DNA of 64,000 nucleotides from Papaver somniferum (lineage: Eukaryota; Streptophyta; Magnoliopsida; Ranunculales; Papaveraceae): the NCBI RefSeq assembly GCF_003573695.1, contig NC_039358.1:233443560-233507559 (forward strand). The letters are read 5' to 3'. Positions 21,644-33,984 of this stretch are shown piece after piece. The notes below the pieces were generated by a model, which had not been told where the DNA came from, made no database searches, and saw nothing but the letters and a program-made list of their open reading frames with translations. The translations under genes were made by a program, and so were the position numbers. How positions within the stretch are numbered: position 1 is the stretch's first letter; the number at the start of each line of letters is the position of its first letter.

Positions 21644-22551
21644 TGTTGGCTTTATAGATGTGGAAAATCCTACTTCTACATCCAAAGGATATCAATCATA
21701 TTCAATGAAGTAAAACAAATAAGAGAAGAACAAGAACACAAGATATACGTGGTTCGGTATGATTATCTACGTCCACGGGGTGAAAGGATGATCTTATTAA
21801 TTGATTCGAGGTTACAAAGGGTGTATCTTACTAGTTTGCACTCTATTCGCTCTAACAAGGTACTTAGTATTCTCTTATCTCTCACTGAATTGCCTTTTTG
21901 AACTCTTAGTAGAGCTCTCTATTTATAGTTACACATGATGATACATCCAAGTTACAGTGTGAGTCTTGGTGTATCTTCCTTGTTGTTCGTCTCGGGTGAT
22001 GAAGGGTATTTCTCCCGAGATGTCGAGCCGAGCTTTCGTGATGTTGTCTCCCGATGTTCTTCCACCCGATATAGGTTGTTTCAGCTAAATACGATCGATA
22101 TCGCCCTCCATTCTGGCCCGATATTATTTTAGCCCCAAGTCCAACTTTGACCAGGTCTACCTTATCCCCTCGACTGCCTTGTCAGATCATTTATTACTCT
22201 AGTACTTGACATGCGTCTCTTCCCTCACTTCCGAGTTTTACCTTTACACGTGTCGACTTCACGGGCTCCTTTGGTGTCTCTTTTCTCGTGCTGAGCTTGG
22301 ATTAGATAATTCGGTGCTTCATACTCAAACTGCTCTTGATACAACGTCATCTAGGATTGCTCCACCTGGATCTGTGGATTATTCACACCTACATTTATGC
22401 CCCTTCTTTTACTCGTGTGTTTGACACGAGGTGAAGAAACCGCTTCCCCTTCCACGTCCTTGACCATGCCGTATTTCACGCCATGTTGTTCCCCATTACT
22501 TTCGCCTTTGTGACCCGTTACGTCTTTCTCCGATTGCAACTGCTTGGGGAC

Positions 22552-22558
22552 TATAAAT
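22552..22558 (+). promoter_or_regulatory. TATA box of the antisense gene
   Basis: TATAAAT about 236 bp upstream of the ATG at 22788, followed by a pyrimidine-rich leader typical of plant 5' UTRs. The antisense gene appears to have its own promoter, inside or next to the element's LTR. Confidence 0.5.
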
Positions 22559-24999
22559 TCGATGGGTAAGACCTTGACTTCTCATTTACTTTCTTCAGAG
22601 AATAACACTCTCTTTCCTTGGTTTTTTCCTTTTGTTGATGTTCTCATAACCCTCTGTCTTCCATTCATTCGAGAACCTTAATCATCCTTCGATTCTTCTG
22701 TCGATTCTCCATTGCCGCTGCTGTGACCTTTGCTGCTCGTTTTCTTCTTCTACATTTTCCAGTTCGTGTTGCTTCTCCCGTTATCCAATGGCTTCTTCGA
22801 CTCCCTCCATTACTGGGAAGAGGTGTGTGAGTTATACGTTTTCTGATGATGATGGTGCTCCTCTTGATTCCTTGTGTATTGTTGACAGCCCTTCGCATCA
22901 TGATTATCGCGCTATTATTTCTATCCTTTCTGATGGTTCTCCCCCATTTTCGTATATGACTGACAAGAGAGTTCCCAAAGATCAAACTGATGAGCAATTC
23001 ATCAAACAGATAAAGGACAATTACGGTCTTCATGGTTATGATATCAGACTCTTGTCGGGCCAAAAGGGTACCTTGAAGAAGGAGGAAGTCCTGAAGTTTT
23101 CTCACTCGGATGAGGCGACCATTATCACCAAGGGTCAGTTAGAGCTCAGGTTACGCTTTCCACTGTATGATCCTAGCCGTCCCTTCGTGTATGAAGTCTT
23201 TTCCCGTATTCTCCCTCATCGTGACCTAGATCAATGGAATGGTAACACTTTTCGCATTATGGCTGAATGGGAGAGGCGAGGGTGAGGCGAGTGTACTCCC
23301 ACTGCTTGGTCGACCTATGATCCTTCTCAGGCGGTCGACTATACTCCTGCCAGCTTTGTTGCCAATTATCAGAGTGGGGCCGCTACCAATGGTGATTTTG
23401 CTGGTTTTGTTGCCAGTCCTCACCGTAATAAGACTCTCCACGAGGGTTTTAAGAAGTTGTTGTTGGTCGAGGACCATGAGGGAGGAACTACCAATAAGCA
23501 TGCCCGTCACTCCATTGATGTAGCTTGGGATCGGGTCCCCCTTGCTATCTGTGGTCCTCTTCTAAGTGGCAAGTTTCCACCTCCGGCCGAGCCTTATCCA
23601 TTATGGGTAGTTAATGTTGATCGGGTAGGTTTTTCCATTTGTTTAGTTGGTCGGCCCGGGTAACCGGTAAGATAATTTTCTGCCTTGTTTGTATTTTGCA
23701 GCCCAAGTCCCAGAGTAAACAACCTAGGGCTCCCAATCTTCGAAAGAGGGATAAGGGTCCTAGCACAGGAGTCGAGGAGGAGGCAGGGAAGGTAACAAAT
23801 ATACTTCTCTAACCACAGTACATGTACTTGCCCCTATTTGTTGCCTTGAATGGATCTGACGATGACTCATGTGCAGAGGTCGAAAGCTGATAAAGGAGAG
23901 GTTGTAGGTGCTTCGTCGAAAGAGGGTGAGGATCTCGAGGATCGGCTACCTTTATCCCATTTCCTGAGGATGTCGCCGAAACCTTCTGATATTTCGTCTA
24001 CCATTGTAGGTGGTAAGCCTGGTGGGAAGGGTAAAGATTCAAAGGGCGATGAGTCTTCCCCAGGGAAGATCATGCCCCAGCAGCCTGCTGTATCCTCTGC
24101 TGATATAGGTGTTTTCATCGCCGATGACGTTGTCATTGTAATGTATGATGATGATGATGATGAAGATATTTTTGGTACTGAGGATGATGTCGATCTCCCG
24201 GGCGGTGGAGAGGAGGCAGAACAAATAGACGGGTCTTTTGGTGGGAAGGGCGATGGAAAGGGTATTCGGGTAGAAGAACCTGTTGTCGGCAAAAATGATA
24301 CCTCTGGGAACGACGCATTGGAGAATCTGCCCCCTGTTCTTCCTTCGCCGAGCTCGGGTGAGACTACCTTCTTCACTATCTCGGGCCCAGTGTGTAATTC
24401 GTTGGGGGATCTCACTTCACCTGATTTCAGCACCTGGACCGCCGATGAGATGATCCAAGCTGTGCCCCTCTATGAAGACGGTTTCAAGGACACTTTTTAC
24501 CTCCACTAGTACAACTGTCATCAAAATACTTACGTGACAGTTTTGGAAAAAATCTGCACTGTCACCAAAGCCTCTGTTACGAAAGGTCTACAGGAAACTG
24601 TTATAAAACAGTGACATAAGGTGACAGCTTCTTAGAAAACCTGTCATTGTTAAATACCTACAATAACATTTTCTAAATGGAACTGTCATCACAAACTCAA
24701 TTTTTTTTGTTAAGATAACAGTTCTAAGAGGAACTGTCATGGTTGACATTTTTCCGTATGGGTATTTTTAACAAACTGTCACATGAACGGTGCTAAGGTG
24801 ACGTTGTTTTCGTAAAACTGTCATTGTAGATATCTTCCAATGAAGTTTATCTAGATAAAACTGCCATCTTAAACCCGTAACTATGATAGATTTTTCAGGA
24901 GACATATCTTTAGCGGATCTACTCAATCACATATAGTAAGAAATACAAGAATATAAAATAGAGGAATATATCGATTTAAATAAATATATTTTTACAAGC

Positions 25000-27229
25000 T
25001 CGCTTGTACAAAGTTGTAAAAAATGCTACAAATATACAAGTAATTAGCATCACTACCTTACAAGACAAATGGATCCTTCACACGAAGACACCCACACGGA
25101 AAAGTCAACCAGCAACACTTCTTAAACAAGACAGAAAACTGGAAAAAACACACTCTTGCATAGAACTCAACCCTCATAGTCAAAAGATGATTATACCTTG
25201 TGATTCCTTTTGCATAATGGGTGTGTTTTCTGAGAAGCTTTAATATTTCTTAGGCTGGATATTTCTGTTGTTAAGTGGTATAACATTACCAATTTACCAC
25301 ATTTGCCGTCGTTATTGATAGCTCAAGAAATGATGATGTCCAGTTCAATTTATCCTCAACTGAAGATTGACGTTGGAGATAGTGAAATCGGTGATCATCT
25401 GAATCAGTAGAAAAGTTTTACAGGCCAGTATTGCATCCAGAGCAACCACCACTATATTGTCATGAAAAACTAATGTCAGTATCATTCATTCCAATTAGTT
25501 GCTTAATCTTACTAAAATGAACCTAAGTTAACAATCCAAAAATATTAAGGGATCATACTTGGAAGAAATAGTACATCTTCACTTATGACATGATGGAAGC
25601 AACGTCATTTACCACTTATCAGAAAAAAAAAAAGAATCAATCTATGCAGATACTACGACACACCTGAACATATTAAGCTAGTTGCTCACAAGACAACCTC
25701 CTATCGAGCTTTGTTGTTCTCAACAATCAATCCAAGCTGAAATTTTGTACCTTGGAATTAGAGGATAATCAGTCCGTTATCCACTAAATAGCAAACTCAA
25801 GCTTCCAAATCTCTGCGGACAATTTGCAACAGTAATTTAATTATAAAAGTCCATGCTTTAAGCAAAACCGACGCAAGATAGCTTCAAAGAGAAATGGGGA
25901 AGTACCTGGATGGAAAATGCCTTTAAAACACTCTCCTGTATATCTTTCGACAATCTCAATCTAAAAATATATGTCATTTATTCGAAACAGACAAGATATA
26001 TTTAGATAGAGAGAACGACAAAATAAGCAACTAAAAAACATACTTGATTTATTGTAGGAGTGGCCAGTATACACCGAAAGGATCTTAATTAAAGCTGTTA
26101 TCAGTAACTCCATAGTACCCTTTTTACTCTCTGACTTGTTCCACAAACAATCAGTAATCATTCATCATTAAGAAGTAAAACAAATAGAACTTCAAGCAAA
26201 ATAGCTAACAGGTAAAACTTCAACAATATTTTCCCAATGATATCTTATAGTTCCCTAAATTTTTCAGAATTAGTATCCATTGCAGTAACATGAACCCCAT
26301 GCTTCTTATTGCTCTTCACCAAGCTTTAGCTACAGTGACTTGCTACCCAGCAATACCAGAGTGGGATAGTTGGACATATATAGGAACCACAATCACCCAC
26401 TGCATGTATATGATTTACTGGCTGATGGCAAGCAATTGCAAATGATTAGATCACCGGATGCTTTGCGTGAAAAGAAGTCGACGACATGGCCTGCTGTATT
26501 ATTGCAACTGGTAGACAGCAACAAAATATAAATATGATTAAAAGATGGACAAAAATAAACAATGACTTAGTAGGCCCAAGGGAGTACGAAAAAACAACAA
26601 ATTTGTACTGTAGTCAAAACAATGAATGATGAGATGAAAAATATTTTCCAGATTACTTCATTGCAGGAGGCACAAAAGATTTGAACACCACGAACGAATT
26701 CTAAGCGGTTGACTCTCTTTCTCCATAAAATAGCCATTACATCCCAAAATAAATACAACACTAGCTAGAACGGATGTCCATTTGTCCAGGGAAATTTAAT
26801 TTCAGTTTTCCTAATTATAAAGCTCCATAAACTTAGGCAACACTATCCCAGAGTCCAAGGTTTCCGAACTCTATGGATTCTTCATGGTGCAACTTGAATC
26901 TGATCACACAAAATATTGGCGTCGAAATTTAACATCATATTCGATCCATTACTAAGATTCTCTAGTAAGCTCCTAATACCACTATATTATTCAACGGGAG
27001 GTATCTGATAATCAATCCAGTCAGAGTCTATATATAAGAACGACCACAGCCAATTTTTATCAAAAAAAAAAAAGATGAATTTAATTAATTCTGCAATGAG
27101 CTTCATGCAAAAAGACAAAAGAGCTATCCATATAAAAAAGGAAAGATGTACCTAATTGTATACCAAAAATGGCACATCCATCAATTGCTCGTCATGTACG
27201 CATCTGCAACTTCACAAAGAAGTTATGTT
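25000..27229. other. CACTA interior, no confident gene
   Basis: AT-rich. Short exon-like pieces occur (for example plus-strand QLQMIRSPDALREKK near 26,440), but no protein family is recognised. Confidence 0.4.
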
Positions 27230-28380
27230 TAACTATTGTCCAAGAAGAGCACACTTGTGGGTTATCATCACAGACCACAGTTGCTTTCTAAAATGTAATA
27301 CAGAAAGACCAATATCAACACAAAGAAACTGAGATATTATGCAACGAACTACATACAATTTTTGCATAACAAATAGTATGCTATTTTTGTTTGTTTGTGA
27401 GAATTCTAATTCAAATTTTCACAAGACAAACCTTCCATATTCCATCATATCCATGAACCTTCTCTAAGTTCTGGAACCTTGCAACCTCCTGAGTAATACA
27501 AACTTTAAAGTATGAATATTTCAGAAACATTCATTCGGACTCTAATATAAGAATAGTTGACAACTTTGAAAGAAGTTGCAAAAAGCAAAAGGTTGGAATC
27601 GATAAAGCATTGATCAATGAACACGCACCACATGAAAACCACTAATTTGTTTACCAACACAGACTCTAGTGCCAATTTCACTAAACCCAAATCACACAAC
27701 ACTTTAAAAATTTGAACAAGCAAAGAAAAACTTACAAACTACCCCGAGGGTCACACACCCGGAAGATAGACAAGCTTGAAATTCTAAAACATCAAATGAA
27801 ATAACTCAACAATGATCTTGCTATTCAAATCTATGGCTTCATAAGAAAAAGAAACAGATCCAGATAACAAACCTAAATAGAGGAAAAATAGAAAAAGTAA
27901 GATAAACCCAAAGCGTAATCTAGGGATTTCACTAAAAAGGAATCGAAACTTAAACCTTGTAAGAAATCCCATTTTGGGAATCTTCGGACCACCATCAAAA
28001 ACCCAATCTGCTAACTCAGGACCGCAATTTTTTTCCTGACAGAAAAATCCCAGAGATTCATGGAGCTGCAAATGGAGATCAAAGAGAGAGATCTTTAAAG
28101 ATCGTTTTCTGTACACAAAAACAAAACAGAAAATTTCAGATCAACCGAGATGGATAGTGAAGATACGGATTGAAGAAAAATAAAACCCTAGATTGAAGTA
28201 AAAAAAAGGGAGATCCCAGATTTTGCTAAGAGAAAAAACCATGAAAAGAAAGAGAGCTAAGAGAAAAAAAAACATGAGAAGAAACAGATGAGATCTGCCT
28301 GTACATAGATCAGTGTTGTTGAAAGAGATAAGGTTTCTTCTCTCTAATGGAACTACAAAGAGATGGGTAGTATTGGGGAA
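27230..28380 (-). pseudogene. Possible captured host-gene fragment inside the CACTA element
   Basis: The minus strand looks like the 5' part of a plant gene. A purine-rich leader (28,380-28,120) is followed by a frame at 28116 containing CGPELADWVFDGGPKIPKMG. A 57-bp exon-like block at 27488-27432 is bordered by TCAG| and |GTTTGT (19 codons, EVARFQNLEKVHGYDGIWK). Another begins after TTTTAG at 27287 (KATVVCDDNPQVCSSWTI). Phases of the two internal blocks are compatible. The parent gene is not recognised. Gene capture is known for CACTA elements, but here it is inferred only from splice-like borders. Confidence 0.4.
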
Positions 28381-28390
28381 TTGTGTTTAA

Positions 28391-29429
28391 GCCGAGGCAT
28401 ACTAGATAATGCCAAAATAGGGCCACTAAATAAAAAACAACATCATCCCTCATCCCCTATTTTTGATAATGGCATAACTATCCTTATATAATTAGTGTAA
28501 ATGATTATGATTAGAATTGATTAATTCTGAATTTTAAGGATTGATTAAACATGAAATTGTTAGTGGTGAATTAGTAGAAAAATCAAATTTATGTGAGAGA
28601 GTTGAGATTTTTGAGAGGAAGAAGAAGAAGTGAAGAAAAAAGCTTGGGTTTTGACTTTTGAGATTTTAGTAATTAGAAGTGATTAAAATGTGTGATTCAA
28701 ATCAGAGGTAAACTTCTATCGAGGTTTAATTTCCTTTTATAAGTTGAATCTGCCAAAAAATTCAATTTTTAAAACCCAGATCTGCTGACCAGATGAACAG
28801 TTCGGCTGATAACTTTTGAACCGAACCTCTGATTTTTTTTTGAAATTATACCTAGGTTCGGCTGATAACATGTCAGCCGAACCTAGGCATAATTTCAAAA
28901 ACAGAGGTTCGACTCAAAAGTTATCAGTCGAACTTCACTCAGAAACTGAATCATCCACTAGGTTCAGCTTGAAAAATTGAGGTTCAGCTGGAAAATTGAG
29001 GTTCGGCTGAAAATATTGTAAAGTCGCATTAGCCGAACATAGTGTTTCTCTAAATCATACACTAAGTTCGGCTCAAAATTGATACCGATCAAACGAAATA
29101 AAATCAATCAAAAACAAGATGGGTTTGTTACGCATACATTCTAAAATACATCTAAGAGCAATTGAGATTTGGATTTCGCATTCCAACATCGCTCACTTGG
29201 ATTCGTGTTTCCTTTGTTTGATTAATTTCTTTATTGAATTGGAGTCCTAAATGTTTAAGTTTAAAGTTTATTTTGATTTTTAATTTTAGGTTTTTGAGGA
29301 TAAGGGAACTATGACAAATTGAAATTATTTAGGGATATATAGGTGATTACACTACCTTTAGACACCCCTTATAAACCCACCCTAGATAATATAATGAATG
29401 AGTATGCCTCAAAAAAATGAGTATACCTC
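28391..29429. mobile_element. Nested TIR element with AGCCGAAC words
   Basis: Left end GAGGCATACT (28394-28403). The right end carries its complement AGTATGCCTC (29401-29410) and a second version, AGTATACCTC (29420-29429). The interior has about a dozen GTTCGGCTGA / TCAGCCGAAC words and a long hairpin. No transposase. TIR style matches the element at 49.4-50.5 kb. Exact ends and target duplication are unclear. Confidence 0.5.
28800..28933. repeat. Long near-perfect hairpin
   Basis: Arm 28800-28865 pairs with 28873-28933 around a 7-base loop (TAACATG). Both arms begin/end with GTTCGGCTGA-type words and share AACCTCTG and TTGAAATTAT tracts. Differences are a T-run length change and a few substitutions. 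Confidence 0.9.
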
Positions 29430-29570
29430 AAAATAGGTTTTTTTTTTTGCGGTTTTCGACCAAAAGGAGACGAAGGGGCAGGTCGATATAGACCCACTAA
29501 CAAAACAAACCACGACCAGTAGATAAAAGACTAATTTAGGACTCAACTGACAACATCGTGTATTTGAGAA
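29430..29570. other. CACTA interior, right part
   Basis: No gene seen; leads into the right subterminal repeat array. Confidence 0.4.
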
Positions 29571-31215
29571 TGCTTTGGGTTTATATGAATATGAATAGTA
29601 GCAGTTTTAATAGGAACTGTCATTAGAAATAGAAGTGGGGGTGATTTATAGAACTGTTACCTACAGGGGCTCACTTTAATAACAGATTTTATTGAGAACA
29701 GTTATAATAACCTGTGAATGGTGACAGTTTTAAACTGTTACAAAACATCAATGTATGGTAGCACTTTTCTACAAGAACTGTCATTGTAGAATTGTTCAGA
29801 ACAGTTATAAAACTGTCACTATTGTTGCCCACTATTGGTGTGAGTTTTAGTAGAAAACTGTTACATATATCTCATAGCCTATTCTTCTGTGACAGTTCAC
29901 GAATGAACTGTCATGGTTTCCTATTTTGAACTGTCACCAAAGCCCATATTTGTACTAGTGCTCAATGTGATTTTCCTTTTTAAACTGTGTATTTCGGATA
30001 GAGAATGATTGTTGATTTTGTGAAGTGTGATGTCCTCAGGATACCAACAGGAGGTTATTGGAGCTGCTATTAGGCAGAAGCAGTTGGCAGAAGTGGAATA
30101 TCTTCATGCTCAGCTGCAGCAGGAGCACAATCGAGCACGAGGACTGGAGACGCAGTTAGCCGAGGCCAAAGGTACTTGCTTTTAAGCTGTGCTATCTATG
30201 ATTGATCGTGTAATGCCAATATCCTGAGTTTAGTATTGTATTCCTAGTCGAGATGTCTAGTATAGATGCAGACGCTGCCTCGGAGTATCGCATGTTATAG
30301 AGAACCTAGACATTGAGCAAAGTCATGTTGTGAATCTCCACCGAAGAATCGTCAATAAGGATGATAAGATTGATCGTCAGGAAGCCGACGGGGATCTTCG
30401 AGCCGAGATACTCCGCTATGAGAGATTTGAGTATGTGCCTGAGGAGGTAGACAATCTTCGGGCGAGCCTTTCCCGGGTCCAGGGTATTGCCGCCGATAAG
30501 ACATTATTAGCCGATAACTTGGAAAGTCAGTGTGAACGATTGAGACTTCAAATCAGAGACTTGCATGTTGATCGCAAGTGGATTTTACAAGAGAAGGATG
30601 CTACCGAGAAGTCTAACCAAGAATTACATGAGAAGCTTCGTAGATTCAACCAAGTATCCCAAGAGTTTGAATGGGTTCAAGCTCAATTGCCCGATCTGCA
30701 GATAGCACATGATCGGCAGAAGGCTGACTGGAGTGATCATAAGAAATACTGCCCCACCAATGAGTTCAATGAGCAACGTTATAATAAGTTAACTGCGAAG
30801 ATTTCATCTCTGGAATGTAGTTTACTTAAGTCCGAGAAAATGTTAGAGTAGTTTTGCCATTATTGGAAGGTGTTCTTCTATATGTTGTATTTTTCTTGTG
30901 TATCTTTTACTGTTATAATTTTGTTTTCCCAATACTAACTCCTTCTTTGCACTTGCAGCTGAGCAAGGAAAGGTGAAATCTTTGGAGGGGGAGGTTGCTC
31001 GACTAAAGACTCGGGAAACTCAGTTGCTCGGGAAAGTTGCAACTGCGGAAGCTGCGTCGACCCAACTGACCCTTGATCTAGCTGTTGAGAAAGACAAGTT
31101 CAAGACCGAGCTCGTCACAAAGGTCAAGGAAGGCGTGAAGGCGGTTATCGAGAATAAGCGGGCCGACGTCGCTGCTAAGAAAGCTGGTTCAGGATCAGCT
31201 CAGCCTAAGGAATAG

Positions 31216-32044
31216 TTGGACCTTTTGTAGTGTTGTGACACTATTGTGCCCCTTGTACTAGGTTGCAATCCTCTTGAACACCTTTATTTTTTCAAACATC
31301 TGTCTTATAGGGTGTTGTGTCGCCAATTGGTTGTTTTATCGTTTCCTGACATTTTCGCTTGTGTTACTTCGATCATATCTTGTTATTTATTTATGGTGGG
31401 TCTGTTATTTCCTACATTAAAATGTTTAATTTGTTAGTGTAAATTCCATTTCTATCGAACACATTCAACAGTAAGGCTCATCGGGCCCAATGACATGTCC
31501 CGATTGAGGTATCTCATCACTGTCAATTTGATCTAGTGGTAAGGTATTCGGTCATTCCTAAATTTTACTGGCTCGATATCCCCAGGGAGTTATCGATTAA
31601 CTAGCCTGGGAAAGTGATTTCAGCCACTTGTGATGGGAGCAATGTTGTATGCTCCACTACCGGGTACTCATGCCCCGACAATCGGTCATTGGTTTCCAAC
31701 CACCAGGATCCTTAGACTACCTCGGCACTTGCACAATGCCATTGCCCCGAGTTCGAATAGGTCCTCGAGTGTAAGACACCTCGACACTTGCACACTGCCA
31801 TCGCCCCGAGTACGAATGTCTATTTGAATGTAAGTCACCTCGGCACTTGCACACTGCCGTCGCACCGAGTACGAATGACCACTAGACGCAATTGTCATAT
31901 TTCCTACCCACATGGATTTTCAAGGAAACAGATGACAGAATATCGTACCTGCTCGCACACCTCTCATGGGTGATATAACTTCAAGTGCTGAATGTTCCAC
32001 GGCCGAGGTTCTGGTGTTCCATCCGGTTTCAATATCTTGTACGC
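31216..32044. repeat. Tat spacer between antisense gene and integrase
   Basis: No gene. Holds three tandem copies of a 59-bp unit (31720-31880), each with CTCGGCACTTGCACA-type and CCCCGAGTACGAAT-type parts. Confidence 0.7.
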
Positions 32045-32926
32045 TCATTCTCCCACTTTTTCCACAATGGTGTATGGTCCGCCCCATTTTGCCGCCAATT
32101 TTCCGCCTTTCTTGTCAGGTTCATAACTGGGTAGTTCCTTCAGTACCAACTGTCCTGGCTGGAACTCTCTTGGTCGGACTCGTTTATTGTATTCACGCTG
32201 CAGTTGCCTTTGATAGTTTTCCATTTTTTGGAGAGCCATTTCTCTAGTTTCTTCCAATTCATCGAGCTTGGTCAAAATTAGATCTGCCGAGATGCTCCGC
32301 CTCAATGCCTCAGTTCTTGTAGTGGGTATCATTGCTTCAGTAGGAAGGATGGCCTCGGTTCCATATGTTAGCATAAAGGGCGACAAGCCGGTCGCCTCCT
32401 TCGGGTAGTTCTGTAAGCCCACAGAACATTATAGATCTCCTCACACCATTCTCCGTACTCCCCATCCAACTTATTTTTCAAATTGTCTGCTATTGTTTTT
32501 TTGTGATCTCGGCCTGCCCATTACTTTGTGGGTAAATGGGCGTTGCCTTACTCTTTAGAATGTTATAGGTGTTGAATAGCAGGTCGATGTTCTTGCCTTG
32601 TAGTTGTTTCCCGTTGTCCGAGACGATTGTTGCTCGTATGCCAAAACGACAGATGATGTGCTCCCAAATGAAACCAAACACATCCTTGTCCGAATGTTCC
32701 TTAGTGGTGCAGCTTCCACCCACTTAGTGAAATAAACAGCAGCCAAAATCAAGTACTTTCTCTTCCCCGACCCGACATGCAATGGTCCCACGATATAGAT
32801 CCCCCATTTGGCGAAAGGCCACGGGCTAATTACTGAGTTTAAGGTCACTGCAGGTGCATGTATCTTCTTTCCGAACTTCTGGCACTCGTCGCAAATTAAC
32901 TCCATATGTTTTGCGTCTTCTTTCAT
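32045..32926 (-). pseudogene. Tat-1 integrase
   Basis: Minus strand: zinc-finger remnant (LICDECQKFGK) at about 32900, core GPLHVGSGKRKYLILAAV then YFTKWVEAAPL, SDNGKQL, YPQSNGQAEITKK, and the C-terminal part (GLSPFMLTYGTEAILP, GPYTIVEKVG). Frames change near 32555-32723 and 32422-32490. The first catalytic Asp, normally VDYFTKWVEA, is replaced by Val (AVYFTKW). The copy is therefore dead twice over: by frameshifts and by loss of a DDE residue. Confidence 0.85.
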
Positions 32927-32941
32927 GTAGGGCCAAAAATA

Positions 32942-33843
32942 TCACATGGTCTTGGCTCGGGTTGCCAGACTTCGGCCCGAGATAAAATTGCCCGCGGCGC
33001 CATAATGTAGCTCATTCAAGATCGAGTTCCCTTCCTCTTTGCTTAAACACCTCAATAGGGGCCCCAAGTAGGATTTTCTATATAAGATACCGTCTCGTAA
33101 TTCGTATGTTGCTGCTTTGCTTTTGATTTTGTTAATCTCGGGTCGTCCTTGGGTAATTCTCCCGTCTCCAAATACTGGTGGATAAGTTTGCACCAATCGC
33201 CAGCTTCATACTTATCGGCCGTGGTTACAGCTACATATGCTTTAGTGTCCACTGTCCCAGGTACAGATGGCATCAAGATCCTCATGATCCTGATGCCTTC
33301 AACACTCGAGTCTGTTAGCATTGAGGCGATGTATGCCTACGTGTCCGAATGTAGACTATCTTTTCTGCAGATGTGTCGGAACTTGATGTTTGGTATCTGG
33401 TCGATGTAAAATTGAGCGAGCTCCCAACACTTCTGTAATACTGGGTCATTTATAGCGTACTGCCTACTGATCTGCCTAATGACTAACTGAGAGTCGCTAG
33501 TTAATCTTATATCGTGGATCCCCATTTCTACTATTAGCCGCAAGGCATGTATTACGGCCGCATATTCAGTGACATTGTTTGTCGCCTTAAACTCAAGCCT
33601 GAATGAGTGAACCATCTTCTTCCCCTTTGGTGCAGTGAAGACTAGCCCTAGGCCCGACCCATCTTTGTTAGGCGACCCATCTACAAATACTTCCCATTGT
33701 GTCGGGCTACATGTTTCAAGTAGGTCGGATGGATTTTCTCGATCTTCTTCCATACCCGGGATATCCTCATTTTCCTCTTCATCATCTACAGTAAAATCTG
33801 CCAAACAGTCGGCCACTGCTTGCGCTTTTATTGCTGTCCTCAT
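32942..33843 (-). pseudogene. Tat-1 second (archaeal-type) RNase H
   Basis: The minus-strand frame 33843-33337 shows WEVFVDGSPNKDGSGLGLVF (first Asp), FKATNNVTEYAAVIHALRL (Glu), LTSDSQLVIRQI (Asp) and a partial fourth segment (FRHICRKDS). A second RNase H between the retroviral RNase H and integrase is a hallmark of Tat-lineage gypsy elements. The linker to integrase (33321-32942) is open in overlapping frames with breaks. Confidence 0.85.
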
Positions 33844-33984
33844 CTCATAGAAGATATAAAATTATTTAATTTGAGCACTCCATTTAGAAATCCGTCCCGA
33901 CCTTGCTGCGTTGTCGAGTACTTAATCTATGGAAGATTTTGTAAGTACTCGGATCTTGTGAGTTTGGAAATACGTGCGTAATTT

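Larger units (their letters stand above)
24504..29960. mobile_element. CACTA (En/Spm) element, non-autonomous, 5,457 bp
   Basis: The left end is CACTAGTACAACTGTCATC and the right end, reverse-complemented, is CACTAGTACAAATATGGG, sharing 11 terminal bases. The 3-bp target duplication CTC flanks both ends (24501-24503 and 29961-29963). Subterminal regions (24,510-24,870 and 29,580-29,945) are full of AACTGTCA / TGACAGTT words in both orientations, as expected of transposase-binding arrays. No TNPD or transposase frame is present inside, so it must rely on another copy. It lies inside the antisense gene of the Tat element and contains a nested TIR element at about 28.39-29.43 kb. Confidence 0.93.
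22788..31215 (+). pseudogene. Tat antisense gene: gypsy-type 'transposase_28'-like N-terminus and coiled-coil C-terminus
   Basis: Exons inferred from GT-AG borders: 22788-23624, 23702-23791, 23877 to about 24508 (equivalent), about 30041-30171, about 30255-30850 and 30959-31215. Exon 1 carries LRLRFPLYDPSRPFVYEVFS and NTFRIMAEWERR, the signature of the plant 'putative gypsy type transposon' family (PF04195 type). Exon 3 is acidic and Ser/Gly-rich with a DDDDDED run. The last three exons are Glu/Lys/Leu-rich heptad coiled coils. The frame stays open through exon 1 except for one TGA at 23283-23285. A CACTA element is inserted at 24504, and a possible frame slip lies near 30,280. The biochemical role is unknown; a structural or RNA-binding role is only a guess. 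Confidence 0.7.

Noticed and set aside
22665..23105. 146-codon minus-strand frame
   Set aside because: Shadow of exon 1 of the plus-strand antisense gene, with no recognisable domain.
23867..24433. 188-codon minus-strand frame
   Set aside because: It is the mirror of exon 3 of the antisense gene; Ser/Pro-rich composition comes from the acidic codons on the other strand.
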